Assembly (NCBI GenBank): GCA_963815965.1
Contig: CAWFIT010000011.1
Location: 1-64,000, forward strand
Reading direction: 5' to 3'
DNA length: 64,000 nt
From: DASVFB01 sp963815965
GTDB taxonomy: Bacteria > Actinomycetota > Thermoleophilia > Gaiellales > Gaiellaceae
Part shown: positions 28,799 through 35,621 of the stretch, piece by piece
Layout: each line of letters opens with the position of its first letter
Numbering within the stretch: position 1 is the first letter of the stretch
Program-made: the position numbers and the translations under genes
The notes under the pieces: generated by a model
The model's input: the letters and a program-made list of their open reading frames with translations, nothing else
What the model was told of the DNA's origin: nothing
Databases searched by the model: none

Positions 28799-28869
28799 AA
28801 CACCCTCCGCAGTTGGGCCACGCCCTCTCTCACAGATTCGGCCCGACTGGACTGGAGCCGCTTGTTCAT
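28795..28869 (-). CDS. 24-residue coupled ORF
   Basis: ATG 28869 overlaps the helicase stop (ATGA), has GGAG upstream, and encodes MNKRLQSSRAESVREGVAQL then RRVF. Its stop overlaps the next start as TTGA. It is probably a coupling peptide; no function is known. Confidence 0.4.
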   Translation of the reverse strand: MNKRLQSSRAESVREGVAQLRRVF

Positions 28870-29810
28870 GCGGTTTCTCCAGTTGGGCCAAATTCTAGGG
28901 AGAGGGGTTGGCCCGACTGCAGCCGCCACCAGGTCGTCGCCGGGAACCCGCGCCGCTCATGCTCGACCTCGAGCTCCTGCGCGGCGCGCTTCAGCGTCCG
29001 CTCCGAGATCATCCCGGCCGCGGCAAGCGTCTTCAGTCCGGCCGAGTCGTGCCAGTCGCCGTCGGCGAGCGCGTCCTCGAGGAAGAGCATCGCCGCGTCG
29101 GTCTTCTCGATCGTCGCCGGCGCCAGCACGTCCTCGCGCAACACACCCTCCGCGATCTCGACGAACTCCAACTTCATCGTCTCGATCGGTCCGCTCTCGC
29201 TGAAGATCGAGACCGGCTCGACGCGCCAGCGCTGCACGTCCGCGACCGCCCCGTAGTTCGACTTGTGATGCGCGACCAGCCGCGACCAGTCCGGGTCGGC
29301 CGGGTCACGCGTCACCGTCAGCACCGAGCGCGCCGCGTTATAGAACGCCGTCGAGCCGTTGATGCGCAGGTACGGGTCGCTCGAAGGCGCCTTGTTCAGA
29401 TGCGCGTTCTCGATCACCGAGAGCCGCGAGCGTTCCGCCAGTCGCGCGAGCTGTCCGAGCACGACGCGCACGTCCTGATCTCTGTGCGCGTCGAGCTTCA
29501 AGTCGATCGCCGCCGACACCGGGTCGATGAGCAGCGCGCGCGCGCCCGTCTCCTGCACGTGCCGCTCGAGCTCCGGCAGATCGGTCGGGAACGAGATCTC
29601 GCCGCCGTCCCCCTCGAGCTCGAGCACGAACAGGCGCGCGAGATCGCCGCCGGTCGCTTCGAAGCGCGGCCGGATCACCTGCGCGGCCGCGTCCTCGTAG
29701 CTGACGATCAGCACGTTCTCACCGGCGACGGTGATCTCGCTCGCCCAGGCGAGCAGGAGCGCGGACTTCCCCAACCCGCCCACGCCGGCGACGAGCGTGA
29801 GCGTCCCCAC
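28866..29810 (-). CDS. RepA-like AAA/RecA-fold helicase ATPase
   Basis: The P-loop GVGGLGKSA, Walker B ALLIDPVSAAID and following NAHLNKAP place it with hexameric RepA/DnaB-like ATPases of plasmids and phages. The 314-residue frame starts at GTG 29810, but homology-like sequence continues upstream in the same frame (PVTLIAAEPVEWLIDGVVPV) into the 3' end of the primase gene. The two are probably one fused primase-helicase separated by an indel or programmed shift near 29913. A winged-helix-like segment lies near the C-terminus. Confidence 0.85.
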   Translation of the reverse strand: MGTLTLVAGVGGLGKSALLLAWASEITVAGENVLIVSYEDAAAQVIRPRFEATGGDLARLFVLELEGDGGEISFPTDLPELERHVQETGARALLIDPVSAAIDLKLDAHRDQDVRVVLGQLARLAERSRLSVIENAHLNKAPSSDPYLRINGSTAFYNAARSVLTVTRDPADPDWSRLVAHHKSNYGAVADVQRWRVEPVSIFSESGPIETMKLEFVEIAEGVLREDVLAPATIEKTDAAMLFLEDALADGDWHDSAGLKTLAAAGMISERTLKRAAQELEVEHERRGFPATTWWRLQSGQPLSLEFGPTGETA

Positions 29811-31179
29811 GGGGACGACGCCGTCGATCAGCCACTCGACGGGCTCGGCGGCGATCAGGGTGACCGGTCGCCGCCCAATCGCATGCTTCCGCTTCGCCGG
29901 CTTCGGCTTCGACGGGGGTGGCGATGACCGGCGGCGAGCCAGGGAGCTCGTCGAGCAACTGGAGCAGCTCGACGTCGACCGGGTCGAGCGGCGGCGGCGC
30001 CTCCTTGCCCATCACCCAGCGGACGACGCCGCTGATCTCACCGGCGCGGCCCGTCGGCTCGACGAAGCGCTCGCTCAACTCCTCGAGCGCCGCCCGGATC
30101 GCCTTCGCCCCGAGACCTTCTCCGCGCAGCCGCCTCGCGTGATGCATCAGCGCCGCATGCCGGTCGCCGGGATCGATCGGCTCGCCGCTGTCGAGCAGTT
30201 CCGCGACATGCGCGCGGCCGCCGCCGGCGAGCTCGCGCAGCCGCTCGAGCAAGGTCACGTCGAGCGTAGGAGGACGAGCGTCCTCGGTCTCGACGTCGAC
30301 GTTCTCGAACGCGTACACGAGGCCGGACGGGTGACGCCCGGGAGGACTGAGCAGGTAGCCGTCCGAGATCACGGTGACGCGCTCCGGTGTCAGCTCGACC
30401 TTCAGGCCGGGGCAACCGGGCGGAGCACTCACGTACCCGTGTGTTCCGCGCGCTGTGCGCACGCGCCAGGCGTCGTCCGGCAGGACGAGCTCGTACTTCG
30501 CGGCGAGCTCCTCGAGCGGCGCGCCGTCGAAGTCGAAGAGGACGAGCTTGTTGACGACCGCCGGTGTGACGGGGTTCCTGCTCGCGAGCTTCCTGGTAAA
30601 GAAGCCGGCGGCCGCGCCCGGCTCCGGGGAGAGCGGCCGGGCTTGCTTCCACGACCCGGAGCCGCTCTCCCTGCACGCCTTCGCGTCGGGGCCGGTGTTC
30701 GTCGCCGTCCAGGCGAGCGCGAGCGCGAGCCGGCTGTAAAAGACGCCGTAGGCGTCCGCGCTAGAAGGGATGCCATCCGAGTCCTCGGCGGCGTCGTTCT
30801 CGGACGCGCGCGCGACGGGGATCGTGCCGTCACCCGAACGCACGGCGACGCGCACACGCCAGGCAGGGCTACGACCCTCCTCGGCCGGCGCGTCCTCGAG
30901 TCGTCGGACCGCGACACGGTCGCCGTGGCTCGGCGCCGCGGAGGCGATCCTCTTGTCGAGCTGCTTGCGCCCGCCGAAGAAGAAGACCTCTGTCCCGTCC
31001 TCTTCGGTCATCAGGTAGACGGGCGTCAGTCCGTAGTCGCCCTGCCATTCCTCCTGGCCGCGCCACCAGCCGGTCAGGGTCGTACCGACATCGAGCGCGC
31101 GCTTGACGCCCCATTCGTTGCCGTCGTCGTCGGCCTGGTCGTCGTCGAGCTCGCGGAGCAGCTCGTCCCAGCCGCTCAC
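29719..31179 (-). CDS. Bifunctional primase-polymerase
   Basis: The archaeo-eukaryotic primase-like domain (about residues 130-290) has NKLVLFDFDGAPLEELA as the metal-binding aspartates, then RTARGTHGYVSAPPGCPGLKVEL and SDGYLLSPPGRHPSG, as in Prim-Pol proteins of phages and plasmids. An N-terminal region (residues 1-110) looks like a small beta domain. A helical C-terminal region follows (HAALMHHARRLRGEGLGAKA). After about residue 430 the frame runs into low-complexity Arg-rich sequence; the true continuation is the ATPase in the +1 frame. It would prime replication of the element. Confidence 0.85.
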   Translation of the reverse strand: MSGWDELLRELDDDQADDDGNEWGVKRALDVGTTLTGWWRGQEEWQGDYGLTPVYLMTEEDGTEVFFFGGRKQLDKRIASAAPSHGDRVAVRRLEDAPAEEGRSPAWRVRVAVRSGDGTIPVARASENDAAEDSDGIPSSADAYGVFYSRLALALAWTATNTGPDAKACRESGSGSWKQARPLSPEPGAAAGFFTRKLASRNPVTPAVVNKLVLFDFDGAPLEELAAKYELVLPDDAWRVRTARGTHGYVSAPPGCPGLKVELTPERVTVISDGYLLSPPGRHPSGLVYAFENVDVETEDARPPTLDVTLLERLRELAGGGRAHVAELLDSGEPIDPGDRHAALMHHARRLRGEGLGAKAIRAALEELSERFVEPTGRAGEISGVVRWVMGKEAPPPLDPVDVELLQLLDELPGSPPVIATPVEAEAGEAEACDWAATGHPDRRRARRVADRRRRPRGDAHARRRRGRVGEVRAPARLGERDHRRR

Positions 31180-31253
31180 GACGCATGTTCCGCGGCGGAC
31201 GCTACTTCTGGAAGGGCGAGAACGACCCTTTCGGTCGCTGTCGTACCATTCAT
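31176..31253 (-). CDS. 25-residue ORF upstream of primase
   Basis: ATG 31253 follows GAGGAGG and the stop overlaps the primase ATG (ATGA). The peptide is MNGTTATERVVLALPEVASA then AEHAS. It is probably a coupling leader for the replication operon. Confidence 0.4.
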   Translation of the reverse strand: MNGTTATERVVLALPEVASAAEHAS

Positions 31254-31396
31254 CCGAACCTCCTCAAGGTCGGGCCCCGCGGCCGAGCCTCCACTCGACC
31301 GCGGGGATGGGATATGAGCCTCAGAAGGTGCGGTAGCCGGAAAATGGCTGTCCAGCAAATCGGCCAGCGACCTCGCCGCCAGCCGAGTTTCCGGGT

Positions 31397-31933
31397 CTAC
31401 GAAGCCGTTTTCAGTTCGTGCAGGTTGATGTAGGCGGGGGTAGGCGACAAATGGCCGTTAATTGTCAGCCACCCCTTCTGGCCGCCATCGGCGAGCTTGC
31501 CGTCGGTGATCAACTCGAAGATCAGGTCGACCTCGTAGGGAGTTACCTTCGCGTCGCTGGCGATCCGATCTCGCAGTGTCCTGCCGAGGTAGTCATCGTC
31601 CATCTGAGCTGCGTGAGCGCGACGGACGACGTCCTCGACGCCCGCGCCGACATAGTCAGTTCCACGCCGACCCGGCCCGCGTCTCTCACTTATCCGTGTT
31701 CTGGTGGCGCCGAGGAGCTGCGTCTGGACGATCTCCCAGACGAGCCGCTCGCGCTCAGGCGGCACATACACGTCCGGCCCGCCGAAACTCGACAAATCTT
31801 GCACGCCGAGCGCATACAGCTCGTCACCGACATCTGGACGGGCAAGCAACATCAACAAGGCTCCGGCGGACGACCCGTAATCAGCCTCGAGCGCCGCGAT
31901 CTGGTCCGCGGAGAGCCAGTCGGACGCCGGCAT
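31397..31933 (-). CDS. Element protein of unknown function
   Basis: The 178-residue protein (LSADQIAALEADYGSSAGAL, VYVPPERERLVWEIVQTQLL, KVTPYEVDLIFELITDGKLA) has no recognised domain. It is first in the leftward replication operon, 143 bp before the 25-codon ORF, a place usually held by a regulator or replication initiator accessory. The region 31934-32243 upstream holds no gene and should carry the operon promoter. Confidence 0.6.
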   Translation of the reverse strand: MPASDWLSADQIAALEADYGSSAGALLMLLARPDVGDELYALGVQDLSSFGGPDVYVPPERERLVWEIVQTQLLGATRTRISERRGPGRRGTDYVGAGVEDVVRRAHAAQMDDDYLGRTLRDRIASDAKVTPYEVDLIFELITDGKLADGGQKGWLTINGHLSPTPAYINLHELKTAS

Positions 31934-31994
31934 CTACAAAGGACGGGTCGACAGCAGCACGGATGCAGCCTAATCCGTCGCCAGCTACAGAGAA

Positions 31995-32010
31995 GGCGCC
32001 CGAAGGCGCC
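31995..32010 (-). terminator. Small terminator hairpin with TTCG loop
   Basis: On the minus strand GGCGCC-TTCG-GGCGCC is followed by TTCT. It lies in the gene-free stretch between the HNH gene and the replication operon and separates the two blocks. Confidence 0.55.
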
Positions 32011-32243
32011 CTCCCGTGAGCCAATGCTGTGCTGCGTCGACTCGCCCCTGACCCGACCCATCAAAGGGCGAGAACAGGCGATCGCACGAGCGACCCGCCG
32101 ATCGCCGCCGATTGCGGACGAACGCGACCTCCGGGGGAGGGATTTTTCTAGAAGGGCGCGGGATGTGAGCCGCCGCTGTCAAAAAACGACCGGGGGTGGC
32201 TCACCCTGCGGGGCAGCGAGACGCCCGGTTAGACAACGGTGGT

Positions 32244-32615
32244 CTAGCGGATCGCCACGGGCGCGCGGTGTGTCACGGGCTGGCCGCCGTTCTCGTACTG
32301 GGCGAGCTTCTCGAGCAGCTCGACGATGCGTTGGTCTTGTTGCTCGACGAGATCGCGGAGCCGCTGGATCGTCGCGCGTGTGTTCGCGTGCGCGATGCGG
32401 GAGCCGCTGCTGTAGTTGCACTTCCGGCACGCGGCGCGCAAGTTCTGTTCGGCCCAGAATAGTTCGGGGTGGGTGCTGGCCGGGTAGATGTGGTCACAGG
32501 TTGTTGCGCGCATGGTGCAGCCCGGCTTTTGGACTTGGCAGATCCAGCCGTCTCGCTCGAGGATGTAGCGGCGTAGCTTCTGCCATCTGGCTGTTGAGTA
32601 AGGGCTACCGCGCAT
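32244..32615 (-). CDS. HNH endonuclease
   Basis: The 123-residue protein has the HNH fold with zinc cysteines: CQVQKPGC, then CDHIYPAS (catalytic His) and NLRAACRKCNYSSGSR. A helical tail with QRLRDLVEQQDQRIVELLEK follows. In tailed phages such genes sit next to terminase; here only a protease-like gene is nearby. It could also act as a defence or homing nuclease. Confidence 0.9.
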   Translation of the reverse strand: MRGSPYSTARWQKLRRYILERDGWICQVQKPGCTMRATTCDHIYPASTHPELFWAEQNLRAACRKCNYSSGSRIAHANTRATIQRLRDLVEQQDQRIVELLEKLAQYENGGQPVTHRAPVAIR

Positions 32616-32630
32616 CGCTCGACCCCTCGG

Positions 32631-33285
32631 TCAGCGAACGCTGAGAATGCGGCCGGGTGGGCCGTGCTCGAGCTCGCCCTTTGGCCGTCGCAGTTCGAGT
32701 CGGCCGTCCGCCTTCGGCCAGGGGTAGCCGTCGCCGTGGCGTCGGTCGATGAGCCGGGTGCTGCAACGGTTCTCGCCGCGCAGGCCCCCGCGGAGGTAGT
32801 CGGCGCATCGTGCGAGCAGCGGCGTCTCGGTTCGCCACGAGCCCGGCCATGTGAAGATGTCCCGTCGCTCGCGGACGTCGCCTGTTCGCCAGTGCACTGG
32901 TTGCGCGGAGAGCGTCAGCGGGGAGAGGGTCAGCGCGAGCGCGAGCAGCTCGGGCTCGGCGGGCGATGTAGCTGCGCTCGTTGACGCCGTCGCCGATCAT
33001 CATCAACAGCGGCGAGAAGAACACGTCGTGTTCGACCTGTTGGATGCGGTCGTTGTCGAGCACGGCGACGACGTCGACGCCGCCGCCCTTGGCGATCTCG
33101 CCGTAGATCAGCCGGCCGAGCGGTTCGCCGTCGTGGTCGAGGTCGACGGGGACACCGTCGTCTGGGAGCTCGAGGGCGAGGTCATCGTAGGAGTGTCCGC
33201 CGATGATGCGGCCGGTTGCGGAGCGTTCGCAGGCGAGCCCGCGGATGGTCGAGGCTCGCCCCCAGATCGTTACGGGCTCGCTCAT
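32631..33285 (-). CDS. HK97-type prohead-protease-like protein, frameshifted
   Basis: The N-terminal half (VPVDLDHDGEPLGRLIYGEI, DVFFSPLLMMIGDGVNERSY) resembles prohead serine proteases, where a (N/D)HDxxxPxG motif holds the catalytic His. An indel near 32968 shifts the frame; the restored C-terminus reads EPELLALALTLSPLTLSAQP, then VHWRTGDVRERRDIFTWPGS and ends GPPGRILSVR at 32631. ATG 33285 overlaps the upstream stop. The family call is tentative because no other capsid gene is present. Confidence 0.55.
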
Positions 33286-33617
33286 GGCCGCTGTCCGAGA
33301 TTCGGGATCAGCCTCCGACGCCGGGGCGCCGGCACGGGTTCGAGAGACTTCGCGCTCGGCGGGAGGCTGGCGAGGATCGCTTCACGCTCCGCGGCGGTTT
33401 GCGCCTCGCGCTCAAGGCGTTCGCGCTCGAGCCTTTCACGTTGTTCAGCATCCCAATCAGGACGCGGAATGACGAACGTCGGCCCCGCCGGTTCAGGCGC
33501 AGGCGCGACGGGCGCCGGGTCGAATCGCAGGCCGCGGCCCGAGAGGATGTCGTCGAGAGTGCCATCCTTCGCCAGCATCTCGGCGACGGCGCCGCTCGGC
33601 TCGAGGGTCTCGTGCAC
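33282..33617 (-). CDS. Element protein with charged coiled coil
   Basis: From GTG 33617 a 111-residue protein has a helical N-terminus (AVAEMLAKDGTLDDILSGRG) and a charged Arg/Glu coil (AEQRERLERERLEREAQTAA). The frame is open further upstream but that part overlaps the tRNA-like gene and looks artificial. It overlaps the protease start (ATGA). Function is unknown; it may be a scaffold. Confidence 0.5.
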   Translation of the reverse strand: MHETLEPSGAVAEMLAKDGTLDDILSGRGLRFDPAPVAPAPEPAGPTFVIPRPDWDAEQRERLERERLEREAQTAAEREAILASLPPSAKSLEPVPAPRRRRLIPNLGQRP

Positions 33618-33708
33618 TCCTTGAATTATGGCCGCAGGGTCGGAGGCGCGCGGCCGTGTTTTTGCGACGGCTGGGGCTCGGCCTCGCTCGCGAGCGCGTG
33701 CGGCCGAA

Positions 33709-33779
33709 GCGGATGCCGGGACTCGAACCCGGACTTCAGAGCCGGATGCCCTGCCGTCTGCCACTCGACTTCCATCCGC
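33709..33779 (-). tRNA. tRNA-like gene, anticodon position UCC, odd loop
   Basis: Seventy-one nt fold as a full cloverleaf: acceptor GCGGATG/CATCCGC, D-stem GTC/GAC with GG in the loop, anticodon stem CAGGG/CTCTG, 4-nt variable loop, T-stem CCGGG/CCCGG with TTCGAGT. The anticodon loop is CATCCGG, so position 34-36 is UCC (Gly), but U33 is A and U8 is G, both unusual. It may be a degenerate element-borne tRNA-Gly or a tRNA mimic. No CCA is encoded. Confidence 0.6.
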
Positions 33780-33993
33780 GCTCACACGTCGCGCTCCTCG
33801 TGGCTACCGGCGTCATCATCTCACTCGAGCGCCACGCAGCGCGGTCGCGGGATGCTGAGGAGCGCGTACGAAGAATCGATCATGCGACGTCGATCCCGAC
33901 CTACAGCTTCGGCATGAACCTTGACATGAGCCGTGCTGCAAATTGACCCGATTGGTTCTAGTAACTCGCCGATCGGAATGACAGAGTGGAGTT

Positions 33994-34073
33994 GCGGAGC
34001 CAGGCAAACCGGCTTGGCGGCTAGACACCTCCCACGTCGGCTAGGGCACTTGCTTGCCCTCACCTGGCTCCGC
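33994..34073. ncRNA. Candidate structured RNA, 80 nt
   Basis: A perfect 11-bp closing stem GCGGAGCCAGG / CCTGGCTCCGC brackets an inner hairpin AGGGCA/TGCCCT (34043-34060) and a repeated CGGCTAG. It lies in a 660-bp stretch (33780-34443) that has no convincing gene. Strand and function are unknown. Confidence 0.35.
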
Positions 34074-34250
34074 GTCTAATCCTCATATACCGCGGAGTCG
34101 CCAAAATTATTCCTCGGCAACCGACCGCAACGGATGGTCGAACTTCGTCGACCACCTGGGCGTGTCGTTCCTGCTTAGCCCGGACAGGGGCGCACAGAGC
34201 AACGTAGCGGGATTCTGCGCGGGGTTGGAGCCGTAGGGATCGAGCGCCGA

Positions 34251-34277
34251 GGGCGGTCGCCCATCGGGTGACCGCTC
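34251..34277. terminator. Strong hairpin in gene-free stretch
   Basis: A 12-bp stem with two G-T pairs and a 3-nt loop (core GCGGTC/GACCGC plus CCC/GGG) lies 170 bp before the gene at 34444. It may terminate leftward or rightward transcription at the block boundary. The rest of 33780-34443 shows no supported gene. Confidence 0.5.
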
Positions 34278-34443
34278 TGCCGCTCCGCGGTCGGTTGCGC
34301 GCAAGCAGACGGTTGATGGCTGGGTGCGTGTGAAGATCGCGCTCGTGTTCCGCTTCCTGCTCGTTGTGAAATGCACCGATCGTCCAGGGTTGACTACCCA
34401 TCTTGGTGATGGGATTCGCGCCAGCGGGTGACACGATCTACGA

Positions 34444-34869
34444 GTGATTCGGCAGTTTGCGGCAGGACTCGCCGGCCTCGGGCTGATCGGCGGGGTGGGG
34501 AGCGTCGTCTACAACAACGATGGCGACGCCACTGTCAAGATCAAGGACACGAGTGGCCACGTGCAAACCGTGACGATAAAGAGCGGGGACGGTCCGAAAT
34601 ACAAGTGTCCTGAATCCGCTGAGAACAAGCTTAAGTCGGCAGACATCACGCTAGGGCGGATCGAGCTAACGATCCAGCATGTGGAGCGCGAGGAGAAGCG
34701 CGAGGTGAAAAAGATCAAACACCTGTACCCCAACGGCGGCCCGCCTGACTCCGTCTTGAAACGGTACTACGCTCTTTACCGCCGCGACGTTCGGCTCGTC
34801 AAGGCTTACAACGCCGAGAGCGATGCTCGCAACAACGTCCTTAGCCAGGAATGCGAAGTCGGCGAGTAA
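34444..34869 (+). CDS. Small exported or membrane-anchored element protein
   Basis: GTG 34444 opens a 141-residue protein with an N-terminal hydrophobic segment (FAAGLAGLGLIGGVGSVVY), then TVKIKDTSGHVQTVTIKSGD and a charged helical C-terminus (HVEREEKREVKKIKHLYPNG). Base composition is less GC-rich than its neighbours, suggesting foreign origin. Function is unknown. A perfect 20-bp palindrome follows its stop. Confidence 0.6.
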   Translation: MIRQFAAGLAGLGLIGGVGSVVYNNDGDATVKIKDTSGHVQTVTIKSGDGPKYKCPESAENKLKSADITLGRIELTIQHVEREEKREVKKIKHLYPNGGPPDSVLKRYYALYRRDVRLVKAYNAESDARNNVLSQECEVGE

Positions 34870-34875
34870 AGAATC

Positions 34876-34895
34876 ATCTCCGACGCGTCGGAGAT
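34876..34895. promoter_or_regulatory. Perfect 20-bp palindrome
   Basis: ATCTCCGACGCGTCGGAGAT is fully symmetric and lies 7 bp past the stop at 34869 and 10 bp before the small gene at 34906. It could be an operator or a terminator stem without loop. Confidence 0.45.
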
Positions 34896-34905
34896 CATCA
34901 CGGCT

Positions 34906-35108
34906 TTGTTCCGCTACCTGCTTCGTCTGCCTGACGGCGAGCCGCACGACCCGGCGATGCTCGTGACGGCCGTGCCGACGTGGGGGTCGGCGACGTGATG
35001 ACGGTCGAGCGCGGCAAGCAGTTCCGCGTGATCGCGATCGACGACTTCCCGCGCGCGGAGCTCGTCGAGCAGGATGTGCGCGCGATCTTCACCGTCGAGC
35101 CCGTCTAG
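34906..35108 (+). CDS. Attachment-proximal small protein, frameshifted
   Basis: TTG 34906 gives LFRYLLRLPDGEPHDPAMLV, TAVPTWG; a one-base slip in the G5 run near 34980 leads to GVGDVMTVERGKQFRVIAID and ends AIFTVEPV at 35108, about 66 residues in all. A clear relative (FKYLLQLPDGQPPNPAMLVT) occurs beside the tRNA-Ser(UGA) of the second element, in the same position and orientation relative to the tRNA. It may be an excision or integration accessory; function is unproven. Confidence 0.5.
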
Positions 35109-35109
35109 C

Positions 35110-35130
35110 TGTGACCATTCTGTGACCACG
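35110..35130. repeat. Integrase arm-type sites, right end
   Basis: TGTGACCAT (35110-35118) and TGTGACCACG (35121-35130) match the TGTGACCAC pair at 24925-24943 near the left end, in the same orientation. Confidence 0.55.
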
Positions 35131-35161
35131 AGGAGCGCGCCGTTTCCCGCCCTAGCAACAG

Positions 35162-35184
35162 AAAGCCCCGTCTAGCGGGGCTTT
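35162..35184. terminator. tRNA-Ala terminator
   Basis: A perfect 9-bp stem AAAGCCCCG / CGGGGCTTT with a 5-nt loop lies 7 bp past the tRNA 3' end on the minus strand. It also works rightward, with TTTCTT after the stem. Confidence 0.8.
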
Positions 35185-35190
35185 CTTAAA

Positions 35191-35264
35191 TGGAGCTACG
35201 GGGACTCGAACCCCGCGACCTCCTGGGTGCGATCCAGGCGCTCTCCCAACTGAGCTATAGCCCC
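35191..35264 (-). tRNA. tRNA-Ala(CGC)
   Basis: Acceptor GGGGCTA / TAGCTCC, D-arm GCTC-AGTTGGGA-GAGC, anticodon stem CCTGG/CCAGG with loop ATCGCAC (anticodon CGC), and T-arm CGGGG-TTCGAGT-CCCCG give a normal cloverleaf. It is the integration target of the 24.8-35.2 kb element and remains intact. Confidence 0.95.
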
Positions 35265-35290
35265 GCGAGGGAGGACAGTGTAGCCGCGCC

Positions 35291-35587
35291 TTAGGCGGCC
35301 GTTTGCGTCGCGGGCGTCTTGCCGCGCATCTCGTTCAGCCGGCCGGTGCTGATCGCCGCAACCATGTCTTTCGACTCCTCGCGATACCAGCTGCCGTCCT
35401 CGAACTCGATCGCCGGGAAACGCTTCTGCCCGGTGTGCTCGACCATCGTGGGGCGTGCGCCGAACCACGGCTCCGGCGCGAGCTCGTAGTCGATACTCGC
35501 ATCCTTGAGCGCCTTCTCGACGCGCCAGCACGGATGTCCGCTGAGCTTGTTCCACTCGTAACTGCAGCGATGAAGCCTGACCGCCAC
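35291..35587 (-). CDS. Glutaredoxin/GST N-terminal-like protein
   Basis: The 98-residue protein has a thioredoxin-like fold: LHRCSYEWNKLSGHPCWRVE at the active-site turn, DYELAPEPW, the cis-Pro motif GQKRFPAIEFEDG and EESKDMVAAI. This is a GST N-terminal or glutaredoxin layout; two cysteines lie ten residues apart, not as CxxC. It likely acts in thiol redox chemistry. It is the first chromosomal gene right of the tRNA-Ala. Confidence 0.75.
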   Translation of the reverse strand: MAVRLHRCSYEWNKLSGHPCWRVEKALKDASIDYELAPEPWFGARPTMVEHTGQKRFPAIEFEDGSWYREESKDMVAAISTGRLNEMRGKTPATQTAA

Positions 35588-35621
35588 GGTGTACCTCCCA
35601 CGTCGTTGGCATCCCTACGAT

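Larger units (their letters stand above)
24777..35233. mobile_element. Integrative element in tRNA-Ala(CGC), about 10.5 kb
   Basis: The left end (24777-24818) copies the 3' part of the tRNA-Ala at 35191-35264. They share TGGAGCTA, the T-loop and an 18-bp core ending exactly at the anticodon-loop edge, but the left copy has a different, self-compensating T-stem. The integrase lies by the left end. Contents: a leftward integrase/replication/recombination block (31.9 to 25.2 kb), an HNH/prohead-protease-like block (33.6 to 32.2 kb), a tRNA-like gene, an intergenic structured region and two rightward small genes. No terminase, portal, capsid or tail gene is recognised, so it is a satellite-like or plasmid-like element, or a reduced prophage. 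Confidence 0.85.

Noticed and set aside
34060..34434. A 124-codon open frame on the minus strand in the element
   Set aside because: It runs through two strong hairpin regions, has no ribosome site or domain-like stretch, and is rich in Arg as chance frames here are.
24777..35233. Complete functional prophage
   Set aside because: No terminase, portal, capsid or tail genes can be seen in any frame.
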